A stretch of 64,000 nucleotides of DNA from Adiantum capillus-veneris (GCA_014529385.2 CM043944.1:69240895-69304894), one strand, 5' to 3'; positions 44,704 through 58,290 are shown, counted from the stretch's first letter. Numbers and translations are program-made. Notes: generated by a model not told the origin, from the sequence alone.

Positions 44704-45640
44704 AAGTTCATGTGTTAAATGTACAGAACAAGTGGTAGTATTATTTCTCTTCTACCATATTTTTTTGCTCAATATTACATTTGTGCAAGTAGATGTGTGT
44801 ATTTACACTACTCATAGTCATTCTCACACATTCATTCTACTTTCCACTTTCTCTCTCTTTCCATGAAAAGAACACGTGTCACACAATGAAGAATGAAGGT
44901 TGTTGAGTGAATGGGGTAGGTGTGAGACAACCAAAAGCTTTCAAGCTTTATTCTACATTGTATTTTGGGTTATGGTCTAAGTAGAGATCATCAATTTTTG
45001 GGGTGGGAATATCCATTGTATCTATCCTAGCAATCAGCTTGCTCTGTGTGAATTTGGTCATCAATGATCATCATCCCTATTTCTACGATCCTATTATCTC
45101 TTCCATCCTCATCTTGTCTATCATGGTCTCTTTTTCTTTCATACTTCTTCCCATTTTGGTCTTGTCTACCATGATCTCCATTATCATCTCTTCTATGACT
45201 TTTGCCATCACATTCACTTTTGATATCATGTCCTCCATCACGACTACTTCTATGGTGGTCCTCTTCTTTCAACTTAGCCTCTTGCTAAAGCTCCTTTTTC
45301 ACATCTCTAATTTTCCCACTACCATCAAGGACATAAAGCTGAGGCCATCCACTACATGAAGACCTTTTGGTGCACTGAGTATCCAACTAGGTAAAAAAGG
45401 AGAGGATCTTTGTGCTCACGTGTCTCTTGCCCCAAGAATATTTTTGAACCTATAGTTCCATATTAGTAGGCCATCAGTGAAGATAAGAGCTAATCAATAT
45501 GCCAACCAAGTAAAAAAAGAGGGAGTAGGATCACCCCACGCGTTTGTCCGTGCAGATGCAATAAGGGTGCTCATACCCCTGTTTTTTTGTGAACGGTGGT
45601 GCGTTGGTGCAGCAAAATTTGTTCAATGTTGTGAGAAAGA
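44667..45640. other. Unassigned DNA with (CT)n and a low-complexity frame
   Basis: CT repeat at 44669-44702. At 45003-45359 the + strand has a 118-codon frame and the - strand an 81-codon frame of Arg/Asp/Lys-rich repeats (RRDDNGDHGRQDQNG, ERKRDHDRQDEDGRD). The minus frame looks like a charged retroelement Gag tail or an RNA-binding tail, but nothing confirms either, so I call no gene. Confidence 0.4.
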
Positions 45641-45649
45641 AAAATAAAT

Positions 45650-45910
45650 TCTATGGGTGTCTTTAGGTACATGAAAAAGTGCTAGAGTAGGTGTGAAGAT
45701 CTTGGGCAAAAAAATGATTATTCAGGTGTATGCTTAAGGTGTCTTTTTAGGCCAAGAAGGCTCCGAAAAGGGCAAATCAAGTTGGAATGTTCAAGGGTCC
45801 AAAATGTTGGAATTGTGCCTTAAAATGTGGTGTTCGAGGTGCTCTACAAGACATTCTTAATGGCTTCCCAAATGGAGCTACGGTGTGAAAGATATGGTAG
45901 TTCAAATTTA
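45650..45910 (+). repeat. Dispersed repeat family, member 3
   Basis: Matches 31560-31860 in order and orientation (CTATGGGTGTCT, GTGTGAAG, GGCCAAGAAGGCTCCGAAAAGGGC, CTACGGTGTGAAAGATATGG). Confidence 0.65.
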
Positions 45911-46129
45911 GGATACTATGTAGACCCCAGATGGGCAAGGCAAGTACATGTGGATGATCAGAGCTAGTGTCCATGGATAGATTTAAAGTGCTCAAGTTGT
46001 GGTGCATGCTGGTCTTTTTGGATCATCAATCAGAGCAAATGTGGTGGGTAGCAAGAGTCAAGTTTTGTACATATGGTAGCAGATTTGATGTGTACAAAGT
46101 GCTTGTTTGGTGTGGGAGTTTTTTAGTTC

Positions 46130-46440
46130 AATAAGCATGTGTGGTTGAACATAAAAGTTCAACAAAGGGATTGGAAAATGATGGTGTAGCCAAAGTTGTT
46201 TGATGTTGGGAAGTGTGCCATGCAAGGCTATGGGTGTTTACAGGTGCATGGACAAGGTGCTAAAGAAGATATGAAGGACCTGGGTAGGCAGGTGCTAGCA
46301 TAGATGTATGTTTGATGGGTTAATTTAGGCCAAAAAGGATCCAAAGGGGACCAATTGGGATGGCACATCCAAGTGTCTAAAGTGCCAAATATAGAGGTTC
46401 TCTATGAGTCGATCTAGATGGCTCCTCAAAGGGAGCTACG
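46130..46440 (+). repeat. Dispersed repeat family, member 4
   Basis: Begins GTTGAACATAAAAGTTCAAC and AATGATGGTGTAGCCAAAGTTG as in member 1, then GGACCTGGGTAGGCAGGTGCTAGC and AGGCCAAAAAGGATCC as in members 1 and 2. Confidence 0.65.
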
Positions 46441-49400
46441 ATGTGAAAGATATGGTTGTTCAAAGATGGAATGTTCTATAGAATCTTGATAGACAAGGCA
46501 AGTGGAGATAGGTAGTAAAAGCTGGTGTGAGTGGATAGTCATGAAGTACTTGGTGCATGTCGGTCTTTTCAGATTGTCAATCGAAGCTCGAACGAGAAAG
46601 ATACGTAGTCCAGTTAAAAATTTCAAGGGGGTAGTTATGTACCGGATTGGCTACATCAATAGGCATGCCATCCCGTACTTTTTGGGCTTGACCAAGTTTT
46701 GGAAGGTGGTATGCAGCATGTAAATTGAGTAGGAATTGACAGCTCATCAATGAGATGCACGGTTAGCAAGATACGACAAGATGGAGTTTTGGGCCAGTGT
46801 TGAGTAGGTGGGTGCAAGTGGATTTTTTCAATTTTCAAGTGCTTTTTTCATGGGCTCGGAGAAGTCAGACGATGGCAAGAGGGGGGCATGAATGAGCAAT
46901 GGAGGGGATAGGGGAGCTCACAAAAGAAACGAGGAAGGGAGTAGTTGAAGACCGTCATTAGTAGCATGATGGGAATCCCGTGATGATGTGGTAGAAGGAC
47001 ATCTCGGACTACACCAAACCGTCATGAGTGGTGCCAAAAACCTATGCAAGGCGCTCCTCTACCATACACATCTCATGCCCTATGCCATCTAAGAATTGCA
47101 ACTCTCAAAACAAGCCCAAATTGCCCTACACTCTACTCTTGTTTTTTCCCCTATGCCATCACTTTTTTCCCCCCCCCTTCTTCACACTAAAACCTTTTTA
47201 AAAGAACCCATTTGGGTGGTCATATTGTGGGGGGTGACCTTGAGATCTTGAATGGCCACCCCTTCCCCCTTTGGCTTACATATCAACCAAAGCATTGCAA
47301 GGCACAACATATTTTGCCAACAACCCTTGAATGGCACACATATTCTATCAAGGCTCTTTTATTCCCCATAGTCAATTTATAGTTGTTTACAAGAAAGCAG
47401 ATTGTTTCGTGTCCTAGGGATAACTAGAGGCTGTAATTAGAAGACCCCCAAGTTGAGATATAATAAAGAAAATGACACATGGATTCATTGCTTGAATAAT
47501 TTCCTTCGGATGATCCCCCAAAATGTCTTGACTATAGACTTTCTTGCCATGTAGAACCTTACAATTGACTTTTGGGCTCTTTTTTTCTTTAATCTTGAGT
47601 GGTTTTGCTACTTGTTGATTTGTGGTTGTGTATCTTTTGGGGCTCAGCTTGACATTGTTACCCTCCTCGACTCATCAAATTAGTAAAATTTATTTTATGA
47701 TACTTAAGCTAAAGGGAAACACAAATTAAGCCCACTAGAAGGCGCTAGCACAATGCACACAATGCTTCATAACATGGAATCATGATCCTAAAGTAACTAC
47801 TACTAAGAATTAAGAAAGCATCTTTCTACGGTATGAAAACAAGATCTCTGGCATTCTACCTTGGTTAAACTAGCTGACCCAGGATTCTTTTTAATAAACC
47901 TAGATAAGCGACTATGACGTAACATTATATTGATTCTACAGCAAAATACTAATCAAGTATGTTGGATACTTTGTTATTGATTACTCTTGAAACAAACAAG
48001 TATGCATGCTAGAAAAACAACAAAGCAACTAGAATGGACAAGAAATACCTATTAAGCATGTTGGCAGTAATTCTTTGATGCGTTTAGATTTAGACATGAC
48101 AAGGACCTAATGATGTTGAATAGTTGAGCCACTGTACCATATTCCAGTACACGTCAGCAATAATACAATATACCTCCAAGAGGCACATCAATGGAAGAAG
48201 GAACCAACCATTTATTGAGAAAAACTAAAACAACGTACAGAATTCTAACATATCTCTTGGCATCACACTAAAAGATCAAGGTATGAGGATATTGTATAGA
48301 TTGGTGGCGGGTAGTCCTAAGGCTAAGCTGCTCTCAAGCCACTATCCTCCTTATTTGGGTAAACAAGATCATCCTCAGTGAGTGCGTAGGCTTCCTCAGT
48401 GTCATCTATTCATTTTTCTTCATATTCATGTGCATATATTATGATCAAGAATGTTACCATACATGGGTAGTCATTTTGTGCCAAGGAGTAGGTTGTGCAA
48501 GTCAGGAAGCATCCTCTATTGGCTAGGGATCACTCATAGTCACTAAATGTACTAGCCATTCTGATTGCTCATAATTTTCCTCACATCGAGGGTCGATTAC
48601 AATATCCCAACACAAATGGAATTTTATTAGGTTCCTAATAATTCTAGGGTTGTTCAATGTGCATGATGTGACATTGTGAGTTGTGGATTTTTGATGTCTC
48701 CCTCTTGTTGCTAGATGGCTCTCACCCTTTTACTCATTTTTTATTTTTTGGTTTTTCACTAGTCTAAGTTTAAGGATATATATAAATTTCTTGAGATTAG
48801 GAGGTTAAAAGGTTAGGGGAGGAAGTTTGAGAGGGATTTCATAGGAAGATACATGCTACGTTGCATTCCCCCTGCCTTAGGTAGATCACACCTTTTAAAA
48901 AGATGTCGTCACCCTTTGAAACCAGTTATTCTAGTCGGTAATATGTGAGGACTTTAGCCAATTTCTTTCCACCACCTTAAGTGCCTCATTGTGTTGAAAG
49001 GGTGATAAGGTACTCTCTTATGAATGAACTTGAAGTGTTCCATCAAGCAATAAATTTACAATGGGTGGCATAGATTCTTTTGTAGCTTTGTAGGGGTTAA
49101 CAATGGTAGGTGGAGTTTGTGTGGAAGCTCCGCCATCAATGGGTGAGCTACATGAGTAAGTAGAAGCTATATGTGACCTCCCCCTTCATGAGCTAGATGG
49201 AATAACTCGATCTCACTTTATAAGCCAAACTAGTTTTTGAATAAATGTGGAATACTTTGTGATCTTTCCCTTCCTATGGTTGTCAATCGTCTTTGGAGTT
49301 ACAGGATTTGGCTTTAATAGTTTTTTCAATGACAAAAAAGAACACAAATTACATTTAGGTGGTAGGATTTAATCATTTTTGCCATAGTTGCCTTGGGCTT

Positions 49401-49938
49401 CTAATAATCAGTTAGGGATCCAAAGCAACCTAATCTTGCATTTCTTAAGTCGAGTGGATGATTTCTAAGAAGGTTTCTTTTTTTTATGATTTTGAAGAGT
49501 AGGAGGGCCCACTAACAAAACCTTTGGGATCCACTGATATGCACTCTTTTTCAAATCAAGTTGACTCCTTGGTGTAACACTATCTATCTTAGCCATAGAA
49601 GTTGAAGCTTTATAGGGTTGTGCCACAGGAAAGGATGTTTTAACTTCTTGGATATGCGGTGTTCTGTTGTCTTGTGTTCCTGGAGGGGTTGATAGTGTAG
49701 GTAGTGCTCCTAGAGTGGTAGGGTGATTCTTTCTTTTTGCGTTGTGATACCCCTATCCCCCAATTGATAGTGCACTAAGTTGTAGACATTGACTTGTGCC
49801 CTAGGTTTATGTTACCCTCCATAGTGCCGGTAGGCATGATGCAAAATCTTTGAACCATGGTCTCGTTTTCATAGATGAAAAGAGTGTGCATGATTCCAAA
49901 TAAAGAAATATTTTGTTTTTGATACCCTTGTATTAGCT

Positions 49939-49989
<51 letters not shown>

Positions 49990-50439
49990 TGGGGGGTTTG
50001 GGGTGATCACTACAATTTAAACATGCCTGTCACATTGATTCAATAGTAGGGATTACTTTATTCTATATTTTCTCACATTTTCGCATGCAGAAGGGTGTTG
50101 AAAAAATGATTTTGAAAAAAAATTACAAAATATTGGTGAAAAATGCATAGGTAAGGGGTTTTATAAATAGTCCTTGAATGCTCGTGATATATAGGTTTTA
50201 TACATTGTGACCTCCACTAAGTGACTTAGATGGTACTGCTGGATAAATATGGTTTTTCTAGCTGACACCACACTCCACAAGATAGCAAATTATGTTGAAC
50301 TCCAATGTCTAATAATGCATTATATATTACTTTCCCATAGCAGCTATTCAACTCAATTTCATAACACAGAGGGGGGTTAGAGTCTCCTAGCCTCTCAAGG
50401 ATTTGTAAATGCTTGACTAATGGGTTACCATCCCAAAAA
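46441..50439. other. Unassigned, degenerate DNA
   Basis: No convincing gene. C9 run at 47169-47177 and (TG)n at 49939-49987. Fragments at 48.3-49.8 kb have a coding-like texture in no consistent frame. I see nothing else. Confidence 0.5.
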
Positions 50440-52230
50440 CTAAAATTGCCTATATAACAAAATTTAGAGTGTTTGCATTTTTTGTGATGGCTTTTGCCTT
50501 AAATAATGCCCTTGCTATATTCGAATGATGAATAAAAACTGCTTTTAGGGAGTACTTAAGGAATTTTGGTGAATCTTTTCTAGATGATCTTTTTGTTTAT
50601 TCCTCTTGGAATGAGCATCTATCATGTTTGTGGGAGGTGTTTGACAAGTGCATATTATATCATATCTCATTCAAGCCTTTCAAATGCCAATTTTGAGTTT
50701 AACATGGAGTTATTTTAGGGCATCGATTGTCAATAATAGTATGTCCACATATGAGAGAAAAATTGAAGTAATTCTTGAATTTCCACTATAAGAGAGTTCA
50801 AAGATTTATAGGTCATGTCAATTATTATTGACGATTTATTTTATTTTTTGCTGAGAGAACTTGTCCTTTGTACAAGCTTCTCATTGAATTTAAATGGATT
50901 GAAGGGTGTGACCAAGCCTATGAAATATTAAAAGAGGACCTCACAAGTGCCCCATTTTTAAGAGCACCTAATTGAATGCCACGTGCACATTGATGCATCG
51001 AACTTTCTTGTTGGGTGTGTTCCAACTCTGCCAAAAGAACATAAATTGGACTAACCCGTTATATTTGCTAGTCGCCAATCAAATAATGCTAAAAAGAGCT
51101 ACATCAGTATATAGCGACAAGGTTAAGCTATGATTTATGTAGTAAATAAATTTTGATATTATATTCTTTCTACCAAGTTTGTTTTCTATGTGGATCATCA
51201 AGCATTGTTGTATCTAGTAAACAGATCATGCTCCATGGGAAGACTTATACGATGGTTATTATTTATCCTTGAGTTTGATGACACCATTGTTGTGAGACCT
51301 AGCAAAAAACATGTCATGGATGATTATTTGTCTCGCTATGGTGAAGCTCCTACTAGATTCAATGATGAATTTCCCGATACTTTCCTATTGATAGTCAAGA
51401 CAATGCTTGAGTGGATTGAAACTTGATTGTTAACGTTTTAGTTAATAGTTTTTCACCCAAGGGGCTCTGTAAAAATTTAGCTCAAAAGCTACACAAGGAA
51501 TGTGAAACCTATTTCCTAATTTCCAAAGCTCTCTATAATCTAGGAAAAGATGATATTCCTAGAGGTTGTGCCTGTGAGGATGAGTATTTGTATATTTTGC
51601 AAGAATTACATATGGATGGTGCTAAAGGTCATTTTTCAGAAGATTTGATTTCTAGGAATCTATTACAATTATGCAATTGGTGACCCGTTTTATTTAAGGA
51701 TGCATCATTTTTTGCAAAAGGGTGTGATGAATTCCAACATTAAAAAACAACATAGCAGAAGGATAAGATACCCTTACATCATATTAAGGTAACCCAGCCG
51801 TTTGAAAAGTGGGTCTTAGACTTTGTAGGTCCAGTTAGTTTTGCAACCCGTAACACTCAATCTCGGTATATCATTGTTGCCACTAACTATTTGACAAAGT
51901 GGGTTGAAGCTAAAGCTAGCAAAAGGACAACAGCTAAGTTTCTCTTTGAGAACATTATTACACGATTCGGATGTCCCTTTGAAATTGTGAGTGACAATGG
52001 TATACATTTTATAAATGAAGTGATAAGAGACTCACATCAAGTTCGTGATATTCCACCACAAGTCTACACCTTCTTATCCACAAGAAAATGGTCACGCCAA
52101 GATTATGACCAAGACTCTAATTTACATTTTGACTAAGGAAATAGAAGATCATCACACATATTGGGATTTGAAGCTTTTATCAACTCTATGGGCTTATCGT
52201 ACTGGTTATAAAGTGGCTATTAATTGAAAA
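50440..52230 (+). pseudogene. Decayed Ty3/gypsy pol: reverse-transcriptase end, RNase H, integrase
   Basis: In order: VMAFALNNALAIFE (reverse transcriptase 'MPFGLTNAPATF' block), FLDDLFVYSSWNEHL (catalytic YLDD with Phe for Tyr), RFIGHVNYY, CPLYKLL, DHQALLYLVN (RNase H 'DH..L..L'), FEKWVLDFVGPV and DFTKWVEAKA-like integrase block, CPFEIVSDNGIHFINE. Every block is separated by stops or frame changes. It is nonfunctional. Confidence 0.85.
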
Positions 52231-52265
52231 GTATTCAAGATAGTATAGCCCAAGAAGTAGTTATG

Positions 52266-52493
52266 TCATGGGAGTTCATCATTCTTAGTATTTAAAAATC
52301 TTCTCAAGAAGGTGTCCTCTAGCGCAAACATGATTTGATTGTAGCCCAAGTACCCATATAAAAAGCTAAAATCCTCTTTGCTTGCTACTCTCTTAAACTT
52401 GTGTTCCAAATATGGAAAGGGATAATGGTCTCTGCTAGTGGCTGCAATAATCTTTTTGAGGTCCATGCATACTACATAGTCTAGGATCATCAC
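52266..52493 (-). pseudogene. Gypsy reverse-transcriptase fragment, opposite strand
   Basis: The 75-codon minus frame reads CMDLKKIIAATSRDHYPFPY and FLYGYLGYNQIMFALED, the 'VDFRKLNAATKKDHFPLP ... GYSGYNQI' block of gypsy reverse transcriptases. It sits inverted between two + strand gypsy fragments. Confidence 0.8.
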
Positions 52494-52797
52494 TTAAACG
52501 TATCTATGAGTAGAATAGTTTGATGTTTGAATCCAATGCATACACATGCCGATGTTGGGGCACAAGGATGTTCTTTCCTCACCACTCATTTGTACAACTG
52601 AGCTTGTGAAATCTCTCTTCTCAAATAAAATAGAAGAACTCTTTTTGTGTTCTCACTGTGTCATTTTCTGTCAAATGTTTTAAAAAAAATTGAATGATAA
52701 TTCCTCAATGCCACATGCTTCTCTCTCTTCTCTTCCAACTATGGCTACTTCTCTCTCACCAAAAAAATAAAATGCTTCTAATAATTTAAAAGATTTA

Positions 52798-53757
52798 TCA
52801 ATGGAATACAAAGATGTATTCCAAATTATTTGATACCATGGTCTACCACTAACATGTGTTGTGAAACATGACATACACGTGGTTGTAGACAGTAAGCCCA
52901 TAAATAAACAACCCTACGTAATTAAGGTGGAACATCAGCTTTCTGACTATCTCAGTAGAGGATTTATACAACCTATTTCTTTACCATGGTCCTCTCCGAT
53001 CTTATTGGTGGTGAAGAAAAAAGATGAAAGTATGCATATGTGCATAGATTATTGTGGATTGAATGCAATTACTATTAAGAACAAGTATATGTTGTCGAGA
53101 GTGGATGAGTTATTGATAAACTCACCCATGCTTGTAACTTTACAAAGATAGACTTGTTGTCAAGGTATTATCAACAAGTACGCATTGGGCTTGCTGATAT
53201 ACCCAAAACTACATTTTGAACAAGGTTTAGACACTATGAGTTTTTGGTTATGCCCTTTCGGTTGACCAATGCGGGTTTCATAATCCGCAACTTTCATAAT
53301 GTTTATGGATGGTGGCTTGGAAACATATTTGGGCAGTTTGTTATCATTTTTCTCTATGAAATTCTTGTATGTAGTGCCTCTAAGGAAGAGCACTTACATG
53401 TGAAGCAAGTTTTTGAATTGTTACGGGAAAATAACTTATATTCCAAGTAATCAAAGTGTGATTTTCTCAAGAAGGAAATTCACTTCTTAGGACATGTGAT
53501 TTCAGACCTGACGGGCTACATATGGATAAATACAAAGTGGATGCCATTAAAAGTTGGCATTATCCTAGAAATCTAGAAGAGTTATATATTTTCTTGGGAT
53601 TTGTGGGTTTTTATCAAAGGCTCATTAAAAACTATGCTCTTATTGATGTTTCAATAACGGACCAACCGAAATCAAGGGGGAAAACCTTTCAATGGGGAGA
53701 AGCTCAACAACAAAGTTTTGATTCTCTCAAGGATGCATTAGCTACAGATCTTATTTA
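52798..53757 (+). pseudogene. Decayed Ty3/gypsy reverse transcriptase, N-terminal and middle part
   Basis: [65 protein letters not shown] (the 'MCVDYRxLN' block), [26 protein letters not shown] and LEELYIFLGFVGFYQRLIKNY, with stops at about 53216 and 53448. The catalytic position reads FLYEILVC where YLDD is expected, so the active site is lost. Confidence 0.85.
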
Positions 53758-54761
53758 ATTAAATTATTATTTTTTCCGAGAAAAAGATCCTTCTAATAGT
53801 TAATGAAAGCTGCCCATAGGGCTACAACCACCTCTCCAAGAGAGGGCTACAACAAACATGATGGGGAGACTCTCCCAATGAAAGAACAACATATATACAA
53901 TGAGGCTAAATCAAGGGATGGGATGAGGGAAGAGCCACACAGGTGGTCAGTAGTGCCATCTGAGCACACCCTAGACAATGGTATAGAAAGGCCCAGGGCA
54001 CCAGAGTCGAAGAAAAGCCTCGCGGTGTCGGGGGATATGTGTTCTCTACATGAGCTGAGGTGCCGGGCCTCTGGCTGGGGGAGGTGTGAAAGAGAGAGAA
54101 CAAGAGACAATGACAGCTTTGCCAATCACCACAATCATCAATTAATTGAATATTACTTTGAGTACAATTTATCCTTAGCCAAGGCGGGCTATTAACAGCG
54201 TCGTCACTTGGATCATCTACTAACCAAGAGTTTAAGCTCCCGCTTTACAGTATTAACCAGGCCGTTAACGACACCGGGGCTTAACAATTATTTAATCAAT
54301 CTCTAGTCGACGACGATGATGGTAACTCCCTCATGTCACTTCATCTGCTTCGATTGCACGTGGATTCTGCAGTCTTCAATTCAGTTCGCTTCCTCGATCA
54401 TCAAGCTTCAGTTATTATCAAATATTCCGTAGCTTCTTGCTCCTTATGCTTTGCACTAGCTTAATTGCCGCTCACAAATTTTTTTGTCTCCTCTAATTGG
54501 CTTACCTTGATTGCCGTCAGGCTCTGTATACCTTTGATTACCTCTTTTCGAGCATCCTTTGTTCCACTTCCTTGCCTTTGCTATCGTTACCCTATTATCC
54601 TCGTTCAACTTTTCGTTAATTGCCCTTCAGTGCTTCTTGCTTGCCGAGGTGGAGAGAGAGGAGAGTAATAACTTTGCTTCTTGAGTATATGATGGAGAGA
54701 GAGAGACTTCGTTCTTACTTAAGCCAAGAGAGAGAAAGAGCTCGTCTTGTTTGGATTGGAG

Positions 54762-54806
<45 letters not shown>

Positions 54807-55234
54807 CCCTCCTTCCTCGACCAAGCTTTCCCTTGCAATTCCCTTCCTGCCTCCTTTTGCTCTCCCCTTGCCCTATTCTCCTTGGTTGCTCTTCTCATTT
54901 TTGCTTGCCTCGAGGATGAGAGCGAGAGAGAGGGAGAAAGATTCTTTGCCAGTCGAGGATGAGCCGAGGGCTTCTTCCCCTTCCCCTCATTTGTTCTTGA
55001 CCCATCCTTCTTAGCCTTTGCCGCATTGTCTTAGCACCTTCTTTCAGCTCTATATGCATCTCTTCTCCCTTGAACCCTCTAATCTCTTCATATGAAGTAA
55101 TGAACAAATCACAAAAACTAGCTAGTATGTGCAAATATATCTCCTTCTCCATAGCTGAGAGGTCTCCACTGATCATTTGTGTTATCAATTCCTGCTTCTT
55201 TTACAATTCAACCTTGGATTCTTTCTTTCTCCCC

Positions 55235-55271
<37 letters not shown>

Positions 55272-57265
55272 TTCTTATGCTCTCCTCCTCTTCTTCGAAC
55301 AACTGCCTTCTCTTCTCGTTGATAGCTTCCCTTTTAATAGCCCTCAGTTTTTTTCCCCACCACGCGCCGTGACTGACGTGGCATGAGACTCCCTGCGATG
55401 ACATGGCAGTGGCGGATTTCAAGCAACGCCGAATTTTGCAGAACTGGTACCAAAGAGGAGCGCTATGGCGAGGGCTGTAACTTTTGCCTCCATGCTCGCT
55501 GCCAACCGCGCTCTCCACGGCCCAGCGTGAGCTCATCACCCCTCCTCTGCGCCCTCTGCCTGCCTGCTCACGCCATCCAACTCCTTTTCTTGTTTTCTTT
55601 TACACTAAAACCCTTGCTTAATTAATTGGGCGGCCATTAGCCATGCCGTTTAGGTGGGCGGCCAATTTTATTTGGGCGGACGGTCCTATTGGGTTATGGC
55701 TTTGCAAGGGCACCATTTTAGGCATTCACATAGGCCAAAGCTTGCAAAGCTTTTCCATTGGGTGGCCATCATCACTGCAAGGGCACAACATTTGGCATAT
55801 ATGCCGACCAATGCAATGCCAAGCAGTATATGTCTTGGGCGGCCATATCCCCCTTGGCTTCTTTTCGGCTCTTAAAGGAAACCCCGTTTGGCATACATAT
55901 CGATTAAGGCATTGCCAAACACAGCAACTCCAATCTTCCACCAGCTCTTGACTAACAATATCATCGTGAATTCCAATGCTCATATCAAGTTCTTAGTGCC
56001 ATATGCCTTCAAGATGAAAGTATAAGTGATTGCATTTGGTAAAAGACCTTCCCTCGCATTTGGCTAAAACAGTCGACGTTTCTAAGCTGTAGCCCTTTTT
56101 GCATAATCCACAATCATTGCATTCCAAAACCTGGATGAAAAACAAAAGATCCCAAATAGCACTCCGAGCGAGTTGACCGGACTGGTACGGAACTGGCCCC
56201 CGGTGCATCTTTAACGGCCAATAACTTGACAACCATAACTCCGATCACTCATCTCAAAAGACCGATGCGCTCCACAAAGCGAGCACTACAAGCCCATACA
56301 TTCATTTCAAATCTATCCCCCCAGCTACAGTTGCCCAATTCGGTACAAATCTGCAATCGACTTAAACTTTAAATTGCCATAACTTCTTCACCGTAGCTCC
56401 TATCGACGAGCCATAACGACAGGTCGGTAGAGAACTTGAAGCACTACAGTTCTAGATCATAATCTCTCATCTACGATCACTGCAAGCATACTCATTTTTG
56501 GCATCATTGAGGTATCTATTGGCCCTTTTAAGTCGCATATGGCATACATTAATCATTGAACTTGTCCTGTTACCATGCCTTAACTACTGTTCATTAATCA
56601 TGTAAGCTTCAAACAACTTAATGTGCATTTTTCTAGAATCTTTCTTAGCATGGGAGCGGAGCTGCACGACATCCACCCCCTCTGAACCTGCACAGCCTCC
56701 GGTCTGTGCCAACAACACTTCAATCTGTATCTGCTACAGGTACCTTAAGCTCTTTGCCATCATCAGACTCACGTAACTCGTAAACATATGAAACAAAATG
56801 AAAGAAGGCTTATACCCTAACATCAATTGTCTAGCTTAATCATTAGGTAGCTGTCCATCAAAAATCTCTGAATTGTATCTGTCGTATCTTCAAAGCATTC
56901 AATTATGGAAAATCTGTTTAGTGAACCCCGCCATACTCAAGTGCTCCAGTTATGTTGCACACGGCTTGACCATTAAGCTCTCTTTAAGGAACCCTATCAA
57001 GATCAAGTATGCCTTACTCTGTCTGCACACGGAATGGCCATCAAGTCCTTTACCTCAAGTTCTGGTAGTAGCAGAACCAACTCAAAAGATGTGAAGACAC
57101 TTCATCAATTGTCCAAATAAGTCAGCTGGAATCCAACCATGTAATCTTATTGAATGCATAACCAAAGCTATTTTGACTTAGCATAATCTAGAAAAAAAAA
57201 CCTTGTAACATGCAACCTGTTACATCATATAGCTGGTACTCTTCAAATCTGCAACTGGCACTTTA
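53758..57265. other. Degenerate repeats and microsatellites, no gene called
   Basis: (GA)n at 54763-54802 and (CT)n at 55240-55268. 55630-55920 repeats a GGGCGGCCA/GGTGGCCAT and TTTGGCAT(A/T) motif several times (CAAGGGCAC, GCCAA). 56290-56480 has LTR-leader-like wording. A 130-codon frame at 53803-54195 has no recognisable domain. Confidence 0.4.
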
Positions 57266-57542
57266 TTATCCCCCGGGATCAAACAGGAAATTAATCATCT
57301 GTCCCACTATGAGCATTCCTTTAAAAAATTTGCACCATCCTCCAGGATCATAGGGAATATATAATAATTTCCAATCAGTAGAGCATGAACATAAATTAAC
57401 CCACAAATCTTCATACAAATCTCCTGGATCATATGGCATATAAGTCAATTACCCATGACCATGCATATATATGTCACCTCCTGGGTCAAAAGCTAGCTTA
57501 AAATCCCCTACATCATAGGGTAACATCAGATTCCATATAGCA
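57266..57542 (-). pseudogene. Unrecognised coding tail with YDPGG repeats
   Basis: On the minus strand, frames in this stretch give LMLPYDVGDFKLAFDPGGD, TYMPYDPGDLYED, LLYIPYDPGGWCKFF and INFLFDPGG, ending at TGA near 57266. The repeated (I/M)PYDPGG is seen five times at about 30-codon spacing, broken by one TAA. It follows the acidic coding sequence upstream on the same strand after a frame change, so it is probably the 3' part of the same gene. Family unknown. Confidence 0.45.
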
Positions 57543-58064
57543 TCAGGTAGCACCAGATACTCCATATACCCTGTGCACTGGCTCATCCACTTTTAGATCA
57601 TCAATCACAGGTACAATCATTGGCAGTGCACCTTCACTCTCACTAATATTGGAATCCCAATCATGCATATCTGAATACATCAAGTCTCTGGTAAAATCCT
57701 CTTCATTAGGCTCAAAAGATGCATCTCAAAACAATCCTCTATCTCGTAGAGGCTCAAAATCAAGTAGTGCATCATCTAACAACAGCATAAGGTCATCATC
57801 TATTGCATCTGAACAAACTGTCTCATGCATGAATCTGGATTGATTAGTATCCTTAGCATCTGTATTTGAAAACCCTTCCAAAGCTTCGTCCAATAAGCAC
57901 ATAAGGTCTAGGTCCACCTCTAGAGAAGGTTCCTCCATCTTCCACATCTCAGGTTTCTGTAAACTAAGATTTCCACATGTGACATGCATACTAATCGTAT
58001 CTGCAGTAAACTGCTCTTTAAGTCTTTCACCCTCATCCAAATATCTTTGCACTTCTGTAGCACA
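57543..58064 (-). pseudogene. Unrecognised acidic gene, 3' exon part (interrupted by copia)
   Basis: The minus frame continues across the insertion point from 63232. It reads TEVQRYLDEGERLKEQF, then acidic repeats (DLDLMCLLDEALEGF and DDDLMLLLDDALLDFEPL, clearly related to each other). TGA at 57728-57726 interrupts it, and it stays open to TGA 57545-57543. No known domain. One target copy (GCACA on +, 58060-58064) ends it. Confidence 0.55.
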
Positions 58065-58290
58065 TGTTGGAATTAGGGTTGTAGAGAACACACACAGCTT
58101 GGAGAAGATGAAGGAAGCTCAAGGCACAGAATAGAGAGTGTGTTACTTAGTGTTCAATGGAAAGATAGATAGCCCTAGAGTGATGGGCATATATACAATT
58201 CACGGGGGAAAAAATCTCCTAAAGAGGGAAAAAATGCCCCGGCGGTCCTAGTGTGTTCACACACATCACTACCACATGTATATGGTAACA
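58065..58290 (-). repeat. 3' LTR of the minus-strand copia
   Basis: TGTTGGAATTAGGG...TATGGTAACA on the + strand. The next bases AATCCCCCCT are the reversed polypurine tract. Confidence 0.95.

Noticed and set aside
45003-45359. 118-codon hydrophobic + strand frame resembling a membrane protein
   Set aside because: It is the antisense of an Arg/Asp-rich low-complexity frame; neither has a family signature.
53803-54195. 130-codon + strand frame
   Set aside because: No domain, no homologous wording and an overlapping reverse frame of similar length.
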